From Paenibacillus sp. Marseille-Q4541 (GTDB lineage: Bacteria > Bacillota > Bacilli > Paenibacillales > Paenibacillaceae), in NCBI RefSeq assembly GCF_018310695.1, contig NZ_JAGXCY010000021.1, positions 25,317 to 89,316 of the forward strand: a stretch of 64,000 nt of DNA. The letters are read 5' to 3'. A program made the position numbers and the translations under genes. Shown in pieces: positions 36,345 through 45,066 of this stretch. Position 1 is the stretch's first letter; each line of letters opens with the position of its first letter. The notes under the pieces are model-generated. The model made no database searches, was not told the DNA's origin, and saw nothing but the letters and a program-made list of their open reading frames with translations.

Positions 36345-36670
36345 TGCTGGCTTTTGAAGCTGTAAGGGCTTCGAGTGAAAAGTGAAATGGCTCGGTCAAC
36401 TCAGAGACTTAGTTTATAGCAAGTTCAATTTGGCTCCCCTCTACAGCCGGAGGACCATCAGCCCAATCTTTTTCAAATGTAAATTGGATTGCATATTATT
36501 CTATTGTTATAAATAAGTCATTACTGTATAAATAAGGGATTTAATGTCTCCTTTAAAGTGAGAGCGACTCGTACTTGGTGTACGGGGCGCTCTTTTTCGT
36601 GGACGTGAATTATTGTTTCTGAGATCACCAGGAGTTGAATGTCGCCTTGGGGTTTGAAGGCTAATTATAA
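36345..36670 (-). pseudogene. Decayed copy of the 33111-33536 gene
   Basis: Over about 320 bases this segment matches the 33111-33536 gene, for example GCCCAATCTTTTTC, GTACTTGGTGTACGGG and GAATGTCGCCTT. It has many substitutions, small deletions and in-frame stops. It even keeps an imperfect version of the internal hairpin (36561-36594). It has no open frame and is a duplicate remnant on the far side of the AAA-DUF4435 gene. Confidence 0.8.
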
Positions 36671-36740
36671 AATGGAGATGAAAATTTGCCGACTGTATTG
36701 TCTGAAGAATTTATTTTTATCTGAAGGTATTAAAATTACA

Positions 36741-36769
36741 TTGCAGAAACTATTCCTTTATGTTAAACT
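36741..36769 (+). promoter_or_regulatory. Probable promoter of the restriction endonuclease gene
   Basis: TTGCAG at 36741-36746, 17-bp spacer, extended -10 TGTTAAACT (TAAACT at 36764-36769). Confidence 0.55.
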
Positions 36770-36795
36770 CAGACTATTGAATGTGGAGGGATATT

Positions 36796-37872
36796 ATGGA
36801 AATTTGGTATGAGGACGCATTACCAAATGTTGAATTCATTAAAGACAGATTAATCACTATCATTCCTGATAATGTGGAGAACGCAAATCACGCTAGAAAT
36901 ATTACAGCTGCCCGTACTATCTTTGTAATGTTATATGCTTATGCAATTGAAGGAGAGGCTGGAAGAATACGTCCTTCGATGGTAACTGTAATGACTGATA
37001 GACAGTCAATGGAACAGACAAGATCGGCAAGAGAGACGTGGCGAGCGCTTGTATTGGGGCCGAAAAAGCCCAATGATCCGGAGAGATGGTACAGCGAAAA
37101 TACTCGGGAGCCCATTAGAGACGACACCATCTCATCATTAAGAGAGATTGGCGCAGTAGAAGAAGTAGCGGGTGTTCCAACAACTTCATCTAAACCACGC
37201 TATTTTTTAGCACGGGATTTTGCGAATCTACTAAATCCTTTTCTTGAGGGAGACGAACTGGAAGAGTTGATAGCAATATGGAGAACTGCACATTTGGCTA
37301 AAGGGGCACTTATCCTTCAGGGATTAAGAGAGCAGGAGTTGCGAAGCGAAATTTTTGTGGAGTTTGGACACATCAAACATCCAATGTCTCCTGGCAAGAG
37401 TTCGGTGCTGACGAAGGCTGCTGTAGAAGTTTTTGCACACAACTTTATGGAGAAACCTGAAGTCTTACTTATTAGCGAATCATCTGAAAAAGTACACTGG
37501 CAATTTGGAAAACTTCTCGAAAGATTAAAGCTTGCAATTAATCCGAAAAAAACTCTCCCAGACCTCATAATTGCTGAGACAGGTTCTTCTGGTTTCCGAC
37601 TAGTATTTATTGAAATCGTCCATTCCGATGGGCCTATCTCAAACAGTAGGAAAAGAGACTTGCTTGCTCTCGCTGAAGCGAGTGATTTAACAGAACAAGA
37701 ATGTACATTTGTTACTGTGTTTGCATCTAGATCTGACGCTGCTTACCGTAAGGTACAGAGTAGTATTGCGTGGGGCTCCTTTGTTTGGTTTGCTGACGAG
37801 CCCGAGAGAATTGTTCACTTAATTGATACTGAATCAATAGGAAAGAAAGGGCTTAACGACCTGCTAAGATAG
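36796..37872 (+). CDS. Type II restriction endonuclease, BsuBI/PstI family
   Basis: 358 aa. The C-terminal half (about 255-285) has the family's nuclease core, PDLIIAETGSSGFRLVFIEI followed by VHSDGPI and SRKRDLL, closely matching what I remember of PstI. The N-terminal part (about 1-180) resembles the family's helical domain. I start at ATG 36796 with GGAGGG five bases away; the ATG at 36781 precedes that site. It converges on the matching methyltransferase gene. The predicted target is CTGCAG, as for BsuBI and PstI, but target recognition cannot be proven from sequence. Confidence 0.85.
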   Translation: MEIWYEDALPNVEFIKDRLITIIPDNVENANHARNITAARTIFVMLYAYAIEGEAGRIRPSMVTVMTDRQSMEQTRSARETWRALVLGPKKPNDPERWYSENTREPIRDDTISSLREIGAVEEVAGVPTTSSKPRYFLARDFANLLNPFLEGDELEELIAIWRTAHLAKGALILQGLREQELRSEIFVEFGHIKHPMSPGKSSVLTKAAVEVFAHNFMEKPEVLLISESSEKVHWQFGKLLERLKLAINPKKTLPDLIIAETGSSGFRLVFIEIVHSDGPISNSRKRDLLALAEASDLTEQECTFVTVFASRSDAAYRKVQSSIAWGSFVWFADEPERIVHLIDTESIGKKGLNDLLR

Positions 37873-37883
37873 CTGGATAACCT

Positions 37884-37913
37884 AATAGGCTGCCAAAGGC
37901 AGCCTATTAATAG
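37884..37913. terminator. Bidirectional terminator between R and M genes
   Basis: AATAGGCTGCC-AAA-GGCAGCCTATT, an 11-bp perfect stem in the 41 bases between the convergent genes. Confidence 0.8.
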
Positions 37914-39437
37914 TTATTCTAATAAATCTGAGACAATGTTATCAATCTCTTGCTGTTCTGGCAAATGATTATCGAATGCAGTCCCCATCTTAATAAGTAA
38001 TTTGTATGGAGGGTAGGGTAAACTCTTTAGATCGCCAACATTAACTTGAGTGTGACCGTTGAACTGCCTAAAGAAGCAGTCTACTATACTTGAACTTAGG
38101 TATATTGCTAAACCTTTTGCTAAATCTAGTGGTAAGCCCTGTCCATTCCGATGGAAATAATTAAGATGGTTTTCAAAGCCTACAAACTCTGCGCTCATTT
38201 GCTCCTCATTATATATCGCAGTAACAATACGTCGTGTCTCCTCTTTAGGAGAGAATCTTTTAACTAATACGTAGTTTCCTTTTGGGACTAGTTGTTTGCT
38301 AGTCACTTCATTTAGCGAAATTGCGTTTGGTTTATCTGCTGGAAAGATGGGCCATTCTAAAGACCCCTTATGAAAATGGACCGGATATATTAGAGGTACT
38401 GTATCATAACCAGGCGCACTTCTAAGGTTTTCCTTAGTTCTGAAATCAACTACCTTTCCTGTAGAAACCTTTAGACCTAAATCCTCAAGACTAGTTGTTA
38501 TACCCTCCATTAATGACTTGACTCTCAAGTCTTCTTCATCTCTTAATATTCTTATGAACTTGTCCTCATCGTTTGGGTGCACCAATTTATCATATTCGAG
38601 CGTATGTGTCGATGCTTCTTCGTTTAGATTCTCTGAGGATGAAATAGTAACATTCTTGTGTTCATATTCTTTTACAGCATGATAAATAATGTTCTCTTGA
38701 AGGACCTCGTCATCCTTGAAAGCATCAGTTCTAGAGTTAAAAAGATGGATTTTTCTAAAATTCATGTCACTCAAGAAGTCTACTCTAAAAGGCTTAAAAT
38801 AGGTTCCATTACAAAAACTACGCGGAGTAATAGCCACCAGCTCTCCATTAGGAATGAGTAACTTCTTTGATATTGCTACGAAAGCGCTATAAAGATTTGT
38901 AGTTTCAATATCTATCTCCCTAAGTGTTAGACGTGTTTCTGATTTACTGCTAATTTTTTTGTAAGGGGGATTTAGAATTACCTTACTATACATTCCTCCC
39001 GTATAGGATTTGAGTAGTGTTGAACCGTACTTTATAAAGTCATCATGAATTATAGAATAAGTAAACTGAATATTGTTTAAGGAACAGAGCTTATTACAAA
39101 ACTCTAGAGAAAACCGAAGATGTTCCAACAGAGTTTCATCAATTTCAACTGCTGTTACATGAATACTGAGCGGCTTTTCGTCTTTTTTGCAAATTTGAGT
39201 GATAGTTGCAGTTGTAAGAATACCAATGCCGGCTCCGGGGTCAAGTAGATTTATATGAGGCTCATTTATTTCAAACATGTCACTCATAAAAAGAGCTAGA
39301 CGTGGTTCTGTGAAAAATTGACCCAGGTTTGATTTGATTTCTTTCTCGGTCGCCTTGCTAACTTGCTGCCGAGTAACGTTGATCTGAGTCAGCATAAGCT
39401 CTGAGAATAATTCATTTTTTTTATCAATCATTAGCAT
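37914..39437 (-). CDS. Type II DNA adenine-N6 methyltransferase, PstI/BsuBI type
   Basis: Protects the host from the facing endonuclease. The AdoMet motif LLDPGAGIGIL is near residue 65 and the catalytic motif NPPY near 157; the C-terminal half is the target-recognition region. The length of 507 aa fits M.PstI and M.BsuBI. GGAGG is five bases from ATG 39437. The frame is intact. The convergent layout means each gene has its own promoter, which allows methylation to precede cleavage. Confidence 0.88.
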   Translation of the reverse strand: MLMIDKKNELFSELMLTQINVTRQQVSKATEKEIKSNLGQFFTEPRLALFMSDMFEINEPHINLLDPGAGIGILTTATITQICKKDEKPLSIHVTAVEIDETLLEHLRFSLEFCNKLCSLNNIQFTYSIIHDDFIKYGSTLLKSYTGGMYSKVILNPPYKKISSKSETRLTLREIDIETTNLYSAFVAISKKLLIPNGELVAITPRSFCNGTYFKPFRVDFLSDMNFRKIHLFNSRTDAFKDDEVLQENIIYHAVKEYEHKNVTISSSENLNEEASTHTLEYDKLVHPNDEDKFIRILRDEEDLRVKSLMEGITTSLEDLGLKVSTGKVVDFRTKENLRSAPGYDTVPLIYPVHFHKGSLEWPIFPADKPNAISLNEVTSKQLVPKGNYVLVKRFSPKEETRRIVTAIYNEEQMSAEFVGFENHLNYFHRNGQGLPLDLAKGLAIYLSSSIVDCFFRQFNGHTQVNVGDLKSLPYPPYKLLIKMGTAFDNHLPEQQEIDNIVSDLLE

Positions 39438-39646
39438 AATAAGCCTCCATTCTGGCCGACATAAGATAGACTCTATTATAACAAAGGGAACATATGTGCG
39501 ATAGGTGTCTTGATGTTTTTATTTTATAGTATGTGGTTTAGTTAGTCCAACAATTCTAAGGGTACACTGGGGATATGAGGGTAAAAACGAATAGTGAGGA
39601 AACAATTAATAAAATCATTGAATTTATACGACAAATATCCTCCTAA

Positions 39647-39674
39647 TTGTTGGATATAAATGCTAGTCTATAGA
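39647..39674 (+). promoter_or_regulatory. Possible promoter of the OLD-UPF0489 operon
   Basis: TTGTTG at 39647-39652 and TATAGA at 39669-39674 with 16-bp spacing. Weak match. Confidence 0.3.
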
Positions 39675-39709
39675 TAAGGACGATATTTGAGATATTGGGG
39701 GAATGTGTT

Positions 39710-41524
39710 GTGGCCAAAAAGAAAGCCCATGTCGAAGCAAGCGAAGATCTATCGGCTTGGTTTCAACAAAGCCGCCCTAAACTGCGGAAAATGTTAATTC
39801 GGAATTTTCGTTGTATTGGATCAAATCCAGTATCGATTGATTTGGACGATATCGTAGTTCTTGTAGGGCCCAATAATGTGGGCAAAAGCTCTGTGCTGAA
39901 AGCCTATGAATTAGTTATGAATCATGGTTCAAAGAAATGTTTGCTTACTGAATCTGACTTTCCCAATGGGTGTGTAAACACGACTGATCTCCCCCAAATT
40001 GAGCTACATACCATAGTTAACGGTGATTCGACTCCTGCTTTACGATGGGTTGAAAAAACTGAGGAACAAGCTATTGTCAGAGAACGATGGACTTGGCATT
40101 CGGCTAATTCCGAACCTAAAAGACAAGGTTACGATGTTCAAAAACAAGCAAGGGATGAGCAGGTTCCTTGGGGGGCACCGGGTGTAGCTAAATCTAAACG
40201 ACCACAGCCACACATGGTTGAAGCTTTCGCTCATCCTCAAGAATTGGAAAAGCAGGTCCTTGATTTGCTTAACGCCATTATTAAAGATCGTATCAAGAAT
40301 GTCCAATCATTACCGGATTCTGAAGATGAACTGTCCGACTACGCGAGACTTCTTATACAAATCACTGAGTTGAGAAAAAAGATCCTTGATGATTCCATGA
40401 GTGAAATTCAAAATATTGAAAACGATTTGTCTTCTGCTATTTCAGAGATATTTCCGGGATATGTGGTTAAGTTTGATCCGAGAGCTGAAGACGATATTGA
40501 AAGCGACCTATCGCTTTTTAAAAGTTCATCCAAGCTGCTTATGGGGCCAGGACATGGGTATCAAGGTGCAATTGACAAACAGGGCAGTGGAGCCAGAAGA
40601 ACCTTGCTATGGTCGGCATTACGCTTGATTGTACAGAATGGAGCCGGAAAGAAGACGGATACCGGCAGACCGCATGTTCTTTTGTTGGACGAGCCGGAAC
40701 TATGCCTTCATCCAAATGCGGTAAGAGAAGCATGCAGGGTACTTTACGATTTGCCGAAGCAAGGAAACTGGCAAGTTATGATTACTACACATTCACCGGC
40801 GTTTATAGATTTATCCCGCAATAATACAACCATTGTCCGCGTTGAGAGATCGGAACAGGGAGATATCTTTGGAACAACCGTGTTTCGTCCGGAGAAGGCG
40901 CAACTGGACGATGATGATCGGGAGAGATTGAAGCTTTTAAACCTGTTTGATCCTCACGTAGCTGAATTCTTCTTCGGAGGCCACACCGTAATAGTTGAGG
41001 GCGATACGGAATACACGGCATTTAAATACATTATATCGAAGGCTCCTGAAAGATATAAAAATATACATATCGTGAGAGCAAGAGGTAAGGCGACAATAGT
41101 TTCTTTGTGCAAAATCCTTAATCACTTTGGAAATGGATATTCTGTACTTCACGATACGGATCTTCCCTTTCTCGCAAATGGAAATAGAAATCCTGCATGG
41201 GCACATAACGCTTCAATACTTGCAGTTGTCAATGAATCTCCCGTACAGAATAATATCATTCATCTATCTTCAATGCCGAACTTTGAAGCAGCCTATTTTG
41301 GTCAATTAAAGGTTAACAATGGGAAGCCCTACAATGCGTTGATTCAAATTCAAAGTGATTCTGCTTGCTTTCAAAGAGTTGAAGGAGTATTACAAAGTTT
41401 AATAGACCAACATAATCAGCTTACATTTGGTTGTATTTCATGGGCGACAGAAGAGCAATTGTTGAGCCTAGTTCTTCCGTTGCAACAGACTGCCGCTACA
41501 AATCAGGAATATGTTGGAGGTTAA
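39710..41524 (+). CDS. OLD-family nuclease (AAA ATPase plus TOPRIM)
   Basis: 604 aa. Walker A VGPNNVGKSS is at about 52-61, a coiled-coil insertion follows (about 180-240), then Walker B HVLLLDEPELCLHP near 325 and the H-loop ITTHSP. The TOPRIM domain starts near 427 with VIVEGDTEYTAF and has HDTDLPF near 480. OLD nucleases such as GajA of Gabija are anti-phage effectors. No UvrD-like partner follows; instead the stop codon is one base from a UPF0489 gene. GTG 39710 is chosen because GGGGGA is eight bases upstream; the frame starts at TTG 39695. Confidence 0.85.
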   Translation: MAKKKAHVEASEDLSAWFQQSRPKLRKMLIRNFRCIGSNPVSIDLDDIVVLVGPNNVGKSSVLKAYELVMNHGSKKCLLTESDFPNGCVNTTDLPQIELHTIVNGDSTPALRWVEKTEEQAIVRERWTWHSANSEPKRQGYDVQKQARDEQVPWGAPGVAKSKRPQPHMVEAFAHPQELEKQVLDLLNAIIKDRIKNVQSLPDSEDELSDYARLLIQITELRKKILDDSMSEIQNIENDLSSAISEIFPGYVVKFDPRAEDDIESDLSLFKSSSKLLMGPGHGYQGAIDKQGSGARRTLLWSALRLIVQNGAGKKTDTGRPHVLLLDEPELCLHPNAVREACRVLYDLPKQGNWQVMITTHSPAFIDLSRNNTTIVRVERSEQGDIFGTTVFRPEKAQLDDDDRERLKLLNLFDPHVAEFFFGGHTVIVEGDTEYTAFKYIISKAPERYKNIHIVRARGKATIVSLCKILNHFGNGYSVLHDTDLPFLANGNRNPAWAHNASILAVVNESPVQNNIIHLSSMPNFEAAYFGQLKVNNGKPYNALIQIQSDSACFQRVEGVLQSLIDQHNQLTFGCISWATEEQLLSLVLPLQQTAATNQEYVGG

Positions 41525-41525
41525 A

Positions 41526-42263
41526 ATGAAAATACTTGATATCGACTTGGATTTCTTCATCAGTGACATCGCACATTTTATAGGCGATGGTGGCGAAAGA
41601 CTTGATGAAGGATACTACAAACCGTGGAAGCCAGAATATGTCCGGAGATTTCTTGAAGACAAGTGTGGGCTTTCTTTGGATAAAAAAGTTAAAGGACGAA
41701 TGATTAAAAACCACGACGAGGCTTTTTATTTCTGGAAGGAACTGATTTCTACCGGAAAGCTCGTCGTACCGTTTGACGTAGTTCATGTGGACGCTCATGC
41801 CGATTTAGGACTAGGAGATGCAAGTTGGGCTTATATTCTAAGTGATTTATTACGTTATCCACCTGAGGAAAGAACTAATCCAAAAACAACAGGACTAGAA
41901 GGTTTAGGATTTGGTAATTACCTAGCATTTGCAATAGCTTGTAGGTGGATAAGTCGTTTAGATTTTGTATTACATCCAGAATGGGATAACGATTTGCCTT
42001 ACAGCTTGCTTAAGGACTTTGATGATGCTTCAGGTGCCATTCAACTTAAGCTATATAATAGAAGAGATATTGATGTGGATCGAATCAGAAAAGCTGTGCC
42101 TCTATCTATTGAGCCAGAAGTCCCATTTTGTTTAATTAAAGACATAGACTTTTCAACAAAAGAGTCATTTGATTATATTGTATTGTGTCAGTCTCCGGGT
42201 TATACTCCACAATCGCCTGATTTGCTGTTAGATGTAATTGCCGATTATATTGAGCTTATTTAG
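41526..42263 (+). CDS. UPF0489 family protein (peptide-arginase-like, metal-dependent)
   Basis: 245 aa. It has DIDLDFF at residues 5-11 and VHVDAHADLG with D89, H91 and D93, the metal-binding pattern of arginase-type hydrolases. The family also shows ILDIDLDFF at the start and the GNYLAFA stretch. Some UPF0489 members (OspR type) convert arginine to ornithine in ribosomal peptides. GGAGG sets ATG 41526, one base after the OLD stop, so translation is coupled. The substrate is unknown; modifying a host, phage or OLD protein is a speculative option. Confidence 0.75.
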   Translation: MKILDIDLDFFISDIAHFIGDGGERLDEGYYKPWKPEYVRRFLEDKCGLSLDKKVKGRMIKNHDEAFYFWKELISTGKLVVPFDVVHVDAHADLGLGDASWAYILSDLLRYPPEERTNPKTTGLEGLGFGNYLAFAIACRWISRLDFVLHPEWDNDLPYSLLKDFDDASGAIQLKLYNRRDIDVDRIRKAVPLSIEPEVPFCLIKDIDFSTKESFDYIVLCQSPGYTPQSPDLLLDVIADYIELI

Positions 42264-42341
42264 GCTATTTTCTCAAAAGGTAAAGAAAAGAGGATTATGG
42301 TAGATATAGAGATAAGGATAGAGGAAATGGAGATAATTTAA

Positions 42342-43439
42342 TTGAGTAAACTAACAGCTTTTGTAGATGAATCAGGAAATTCAGGCATTAAGATATTCAA
42401 CGGAACAGATAAGTTCCATTGGGTGGGAGTTATGCTTTCCTCTTATGATGTTGAATTAGCGAAGGATGAGCTTCATACGCTATTGAAAAAGGTAAGTTTC
42501 ACTGAGCTGCATGCAGGAGAGTTAGGACTTAGTCGTATTAATTTAATAGCTAGGGGTTTAATAAAAATATACAAAAACATAGATGCAAAGTTTGTTTTCT
42601 CTAGAGTAGAAAGAGAACATGTTGCAACAATGATGTTTGTTGACCTTTTATTTGATAGTGTCAATAATAAGGCTGCTCCTCGAGAACTCTACAATACTAA
42701 ATTTAATCGGCTTTTAGTTACATATGCTATGGCAAAGACAATGACTACGGAGCACCGAAAAAGATTTTGGAATGTATTAGGTCTACTAGATAGAGGAGGA
42801 GACAAGCAATTTCAGGAATTGATACAGGAAATAAAACAGCACTGTATAGATAACCCCAAGTATATTCCGGATATTGAAATGTTCAGTGCAATATTTGATT
42901 ATGCTATTGCCCATCCAATAGAAACTCTAGAACATGACATATTAGTAGCAGAGCGAGAACGTATCCGCAGAAATGGATTAAGAGATGATTCCGATGATGT
43001 TTTTAAAAACAGTGCAAAATATCGTTCTGCTAATTTGGCTACTTTTAATATAGCAATTGGGACGTTGAATCATTACTTAAGAAGAGAAAATTCAAAAATC
43101 TGTAAATTGATTCATGATGAACAAAATGAATTTTACAAGCAATTGAAAAATTCATTTGATAATAATACTAAAGTCATTGACTCTTCGGAGCTCTACTCTG
43201 ACCCAGTAATACAAACGGCTGATTATTTTACTGGAGATATAGAATTTGTGAGTTCTGCTGATAATATTGGGATCCAGCTTGTAGATTTAGCTATCTGGTT
43301 ATGTAAACGAGTATATGACATGGAGCAAGTCTTAGAAGGAGAATGTAAAGAACTATATCAGTTTATTGCTGAACGTGGCATAATAGATGGCTTCTCATTA
43401 AAGGATCTTGAATATACATTGGCTAAAGCAAGTAGATAA
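42342..43439 (+). CDS. DUF3800 domain protein
   Basis: 365 aa. It begins TAFVDESGN, with the first acidic residue Asp9, and has IHDEQNEF near 259 and NIGIQLVDLAIWL near 306, the conserved acids of the DUF3800 family, which is thought to have an RNase H-like fold. Members recur in defence islands. It starts at TTG 42342 with GGAG nine bases upstream, 78 bases after the UPF0489 gene, so it is probably the third gene of that operon. A terminator follows. Confidence 0.8.
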   Translation: MSKLTAFVDESGNSGIKIFNGTDKFHWVGVMLSSYDVELAKDELHTLLKKVSFTELHAGELGLSRINLIARGLIKIYKNIDAKFVFSRVEREHVATMMFVDLLFDSVNNKAAPRELYNTKFNRLLVTYAMAKTMTTEHRKRFWNVLGLLDRGGDKQFQELIQEIKQHCIDNPKYIPDIEMFSAIFDYAIAHPIETLEHDILVAERERIRRNGLRDDSDDVFKNSAKYRSANLATFNIAIGTLNHYLRRENSKICKLIHDEQNEFYKQLKNSFDNNTKVIDSSELYSDPVIQTADYFTGDIEFVSSADNIGIQLVDLAIWLCKRVYDMEQVLEGECKELYQFIAERGIIDGFSLKDLEYTLAKASR

Positions 43440-43460
43440 TATATTTTCTGTGTGGAAGTC

Positions 43461-43496
43461 AAAGATAGGCCCAGGGAGATGGGTCTATCTTTATTT
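43461..43496 (+). terminator. Terminator after the DUF3800 gene
   Basis: AAAGATAGGCCCA and TGGGTCTATCTTT pair with one wobble, loop GGGAGA, then ATTT. Confidence 0.75.
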
Positions 43497-43574
43497 CGCT
43501 CTATAGATGGTACGGTGACCTTAGAATCATCTTCACTCTAGGTAACAATTCCGAACAGCTTTAACAAGACTCGT

Positions 43575-43665
43575 CGGCGAATTGTGGTTTTTGAACAGCC
43601 ACGGTTCGCATTTATTAACCCTTGTCCATACAAAGCCACAGTGGTTATGATGGACAGGAGTTCAG
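43575..43665. repeat. Island repeat, copy 1
   Basis: About 90 bases with an imperfect inverted repeat (AATTGTGGTTTT...GCCACGGTT against AACCC...AAAGCCACA). A second copy is at 44533-44623 and a half copy at 47098-47129 beside the right attachment core. Confidence 0.6.
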
Positions 43666-43920
43666 TTCGCTTGCAAGTTGTTCAACAATTATAAGAATTT
43701 TGAACTTGTGAGGAGTGGAGTCTAGAGGGGCTGGCTGAGAGCGGATACATAAAAATAAAAGCCGCTTTTCATTAAAGATAGCGGCAAATGAAGTATTTGG
43801 TAGAGGTAGTGTATGAGTCACTACATACATAGTAACATCTCCATTCGTCAAGGCAAATATCTTCTACATTATGTAGTTTTCAGTTGAAGGGGGATTTTAC
43901 TTGCATTTTCGCTTGGTTAC
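43666..43920. other. Non-coding gap
   Basis: No credible gene. A weak hairpin GCCGCTTTTC...GATAGCGGC lies near 43760-43785. Confidence 0.4.
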
Positions 43921-44046
43921 TTAGGAATATTGATGTTCTTCCTTTTTAAAGTATTTAAATGCTAAGAAAGCAAAAACCGTAATCATAATACCGATAATTA
44001 CTCCACCGTACGTTCCTTACCATAAACTCGCTGAACTAATGTCAAT
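43921..44046 (-). pseudogene. Small single-span membrane protein remnant with in-frame TAA
   Basis: Downstream of AAGGAGGAG (44060-44052) one frame reads IDISSASLW, TAA (44019-44017), then GTYGGVIIGIMITVFAFLAF, KYFKKEEHQYS and TAA: a transmembrane segment followed by a basic anchor. There is no ATG; ATT 44046 or TTG 44045 (other frame) are the only candidates. It follows the DUF2188 gene by 30 bases on the same strand, so it was probably part of the CIRCE-controlled transcript. Likely broken. Confidence 0.45.
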
Positions 44047-44075
44047 TTCGGCTCCTCCTTCACAGTGGGATTAAC

Positions 44076-44300
44076 TTATCCTTTGATGTTGCGTGGATCG
44101 TTTCCATAGCTGTTCTTCTCACGAAACTTTCCATCCTTCCCTTGGATGGTATGTTCCAGTCCGTCTCTTTTGGCACGATCTTTTGCAGCATCAATTGCCT
44201 GTCTTTGAGTATCAAAAATCCCAGAAGCTCTTTGGTTGCTACCAATTATATTTGCCCACTGATCGCCGCGTTTCGTAGTGAAAATACCTTTTTTAGTCAT
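44076..44300 (-). CDS. DUF2188 protein under CIRCE control
   Basis: 74 aa, basic; the pattern GDQWANIIGSNQRASGIFDT, QRQAIDAAKDRAKRDG and GKFREKNSYG is typical of DUF2188, a small family of unknown function seen in bacteria and phages. AAGGAGGAAA sets ATG 44300. Upstream are a perfect consensus sigma-A promoter and a CIRCE operator, so HrcA should repress it and heat or protein-folding stress should induce it. Its role is unknown. Confidence 0.85.
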   Translation of the reverse strand: MTKKGIFTTKRGDQWANIIGSNQRASGIFDTQRQAIDAAKDRAKRDGLEHTIQGKDGKFREKNSYGNDPRNIKG

Positions 44301-44327
44301 TTGTATTTCCTCCTTATCGGATCATTG

Positions 44328-44354
44328 TTAGCACTCTAATACATTGAGTGCTTG
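44328..44354 (-). promoter_or_regulatory. CIRCE operator (HrcA binding site)
   Basis: Left arm TTAGCACTC (44328-44336), spacer of exactly nine bases, right arm GAGTGCTTG (44346-44354). The consensus is TTAGCACTC-N9-GAGTGCTAA, so only two bases differ. It lies immediately downstream of the -10 box, the position used at groE and dnaK promoters. Confidence 0.9.
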
Positions 44355-44359
44355 TTCCT

Positions 44360-44388
44360 ATTATATCCAAATTAATAAAATGTGTCAA
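44360..44388 (-). promoter_or_regulatory. Consensus sigma-A promoter of the DUF2188 gene
   Basis: On the minus strand TTGACA (44388-44383), 17-bp spacer, TATAAT (44365-44360): all twelve bases match consensus. Confidence 0.92.
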
Positions 44389-44532
44389 TTACATAAACGC
44401 AATATATTGTGTCAAATAGTTAGTTCATTTGATTTGATAACAATATATAGATTTTAGATAAAATATTATTGTTTGCGCGAGCTGTGGTTTTCCTGAAATG
44501 CAACCTCCCCAAACAACCGGATCATCACATTA

Positions 44533-44623
44533 CGGCAAATTGTGGTTTTACATTGCCACGGTTGACTTTTCTGAACCCTTGTCCATGCAAAACCACAATG
44601 GTTAATGCCGGACAGCGGTTCAT
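44533..44623. repeat. Island repeat, copy 2
   Basis: Matches copy 1 through CGGC-AATTGTGGTTTT, GCCACGGTT, AACCCTTGTCCAT, CCACA-TGGTTA and GGACAG. Same internal inverted repeat. Confidence 0.6.
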
Positions 44624-44654
44624 TATGTACCTACTCATAAGTTCTTTTGTGAAT

Positions 44655-44709
44655 GAAAGTACCGTTAATTGTGTCTTGGTGACACTTTTGACGGTACTTT
44701 CGTTTTTAA
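44655..44709 (+). terminator. Long hairpin followed by T residues
   Basis: A 21-bp stem with three mismatches (44655-44675 with 44681-44701; GAAAGTACCGT pairs with ACGGTACTTTC), then GTTTTTAA. There is no gene just upstream on the plus strand, so what it terminates is unclear. Confidence 0.55.
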
Positions 44710-45066
44710 GGGAGCTGTTATATAAATATTATCAAAAACATCAGCTTACTCTTCCATGTATTTTTTGACCATGTTTTGAGCATATAATATCACTTGCTCA
44801 TTCAGCAAATGATATCACGTATTCAAGGAGGCATTTTTATTCTACTCTTTATTGGTTATTTATCATTTTTTTATAGTAGTGTATTTCAGTATTGAGAGAT
44901 AAAGGGATGGCATCCCACTAATTTAGTGGTGTAGATCCCTCCGATCGGGGAAGTACAATCGTTTTAGACTTAGTTAAACAGTCAAAAATTTTATTTTATT
45001 AAGATTAAAATCAAAAATAAAATTTTAAGTGACAATTATAAGTGTATATTAATAAATCAGTCTAAT
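44710..45066. other. AT-rich leader region of the HTH-DUF262 gene
   Basis: No gene. A 15-base palindrome CCACTAA-T-TTAGTGG lies near 44922-44936, inside a larger symmetrical stretch (GGGAT...ATCCC). Confidence 0.4.

Noticed and set aside
39710..42263. Gabija system (GajA-GajB)
   Set aside because: The gene after OLD is UPF0489-like with arginase motifs and no helicase motifs, so it is not GajB.
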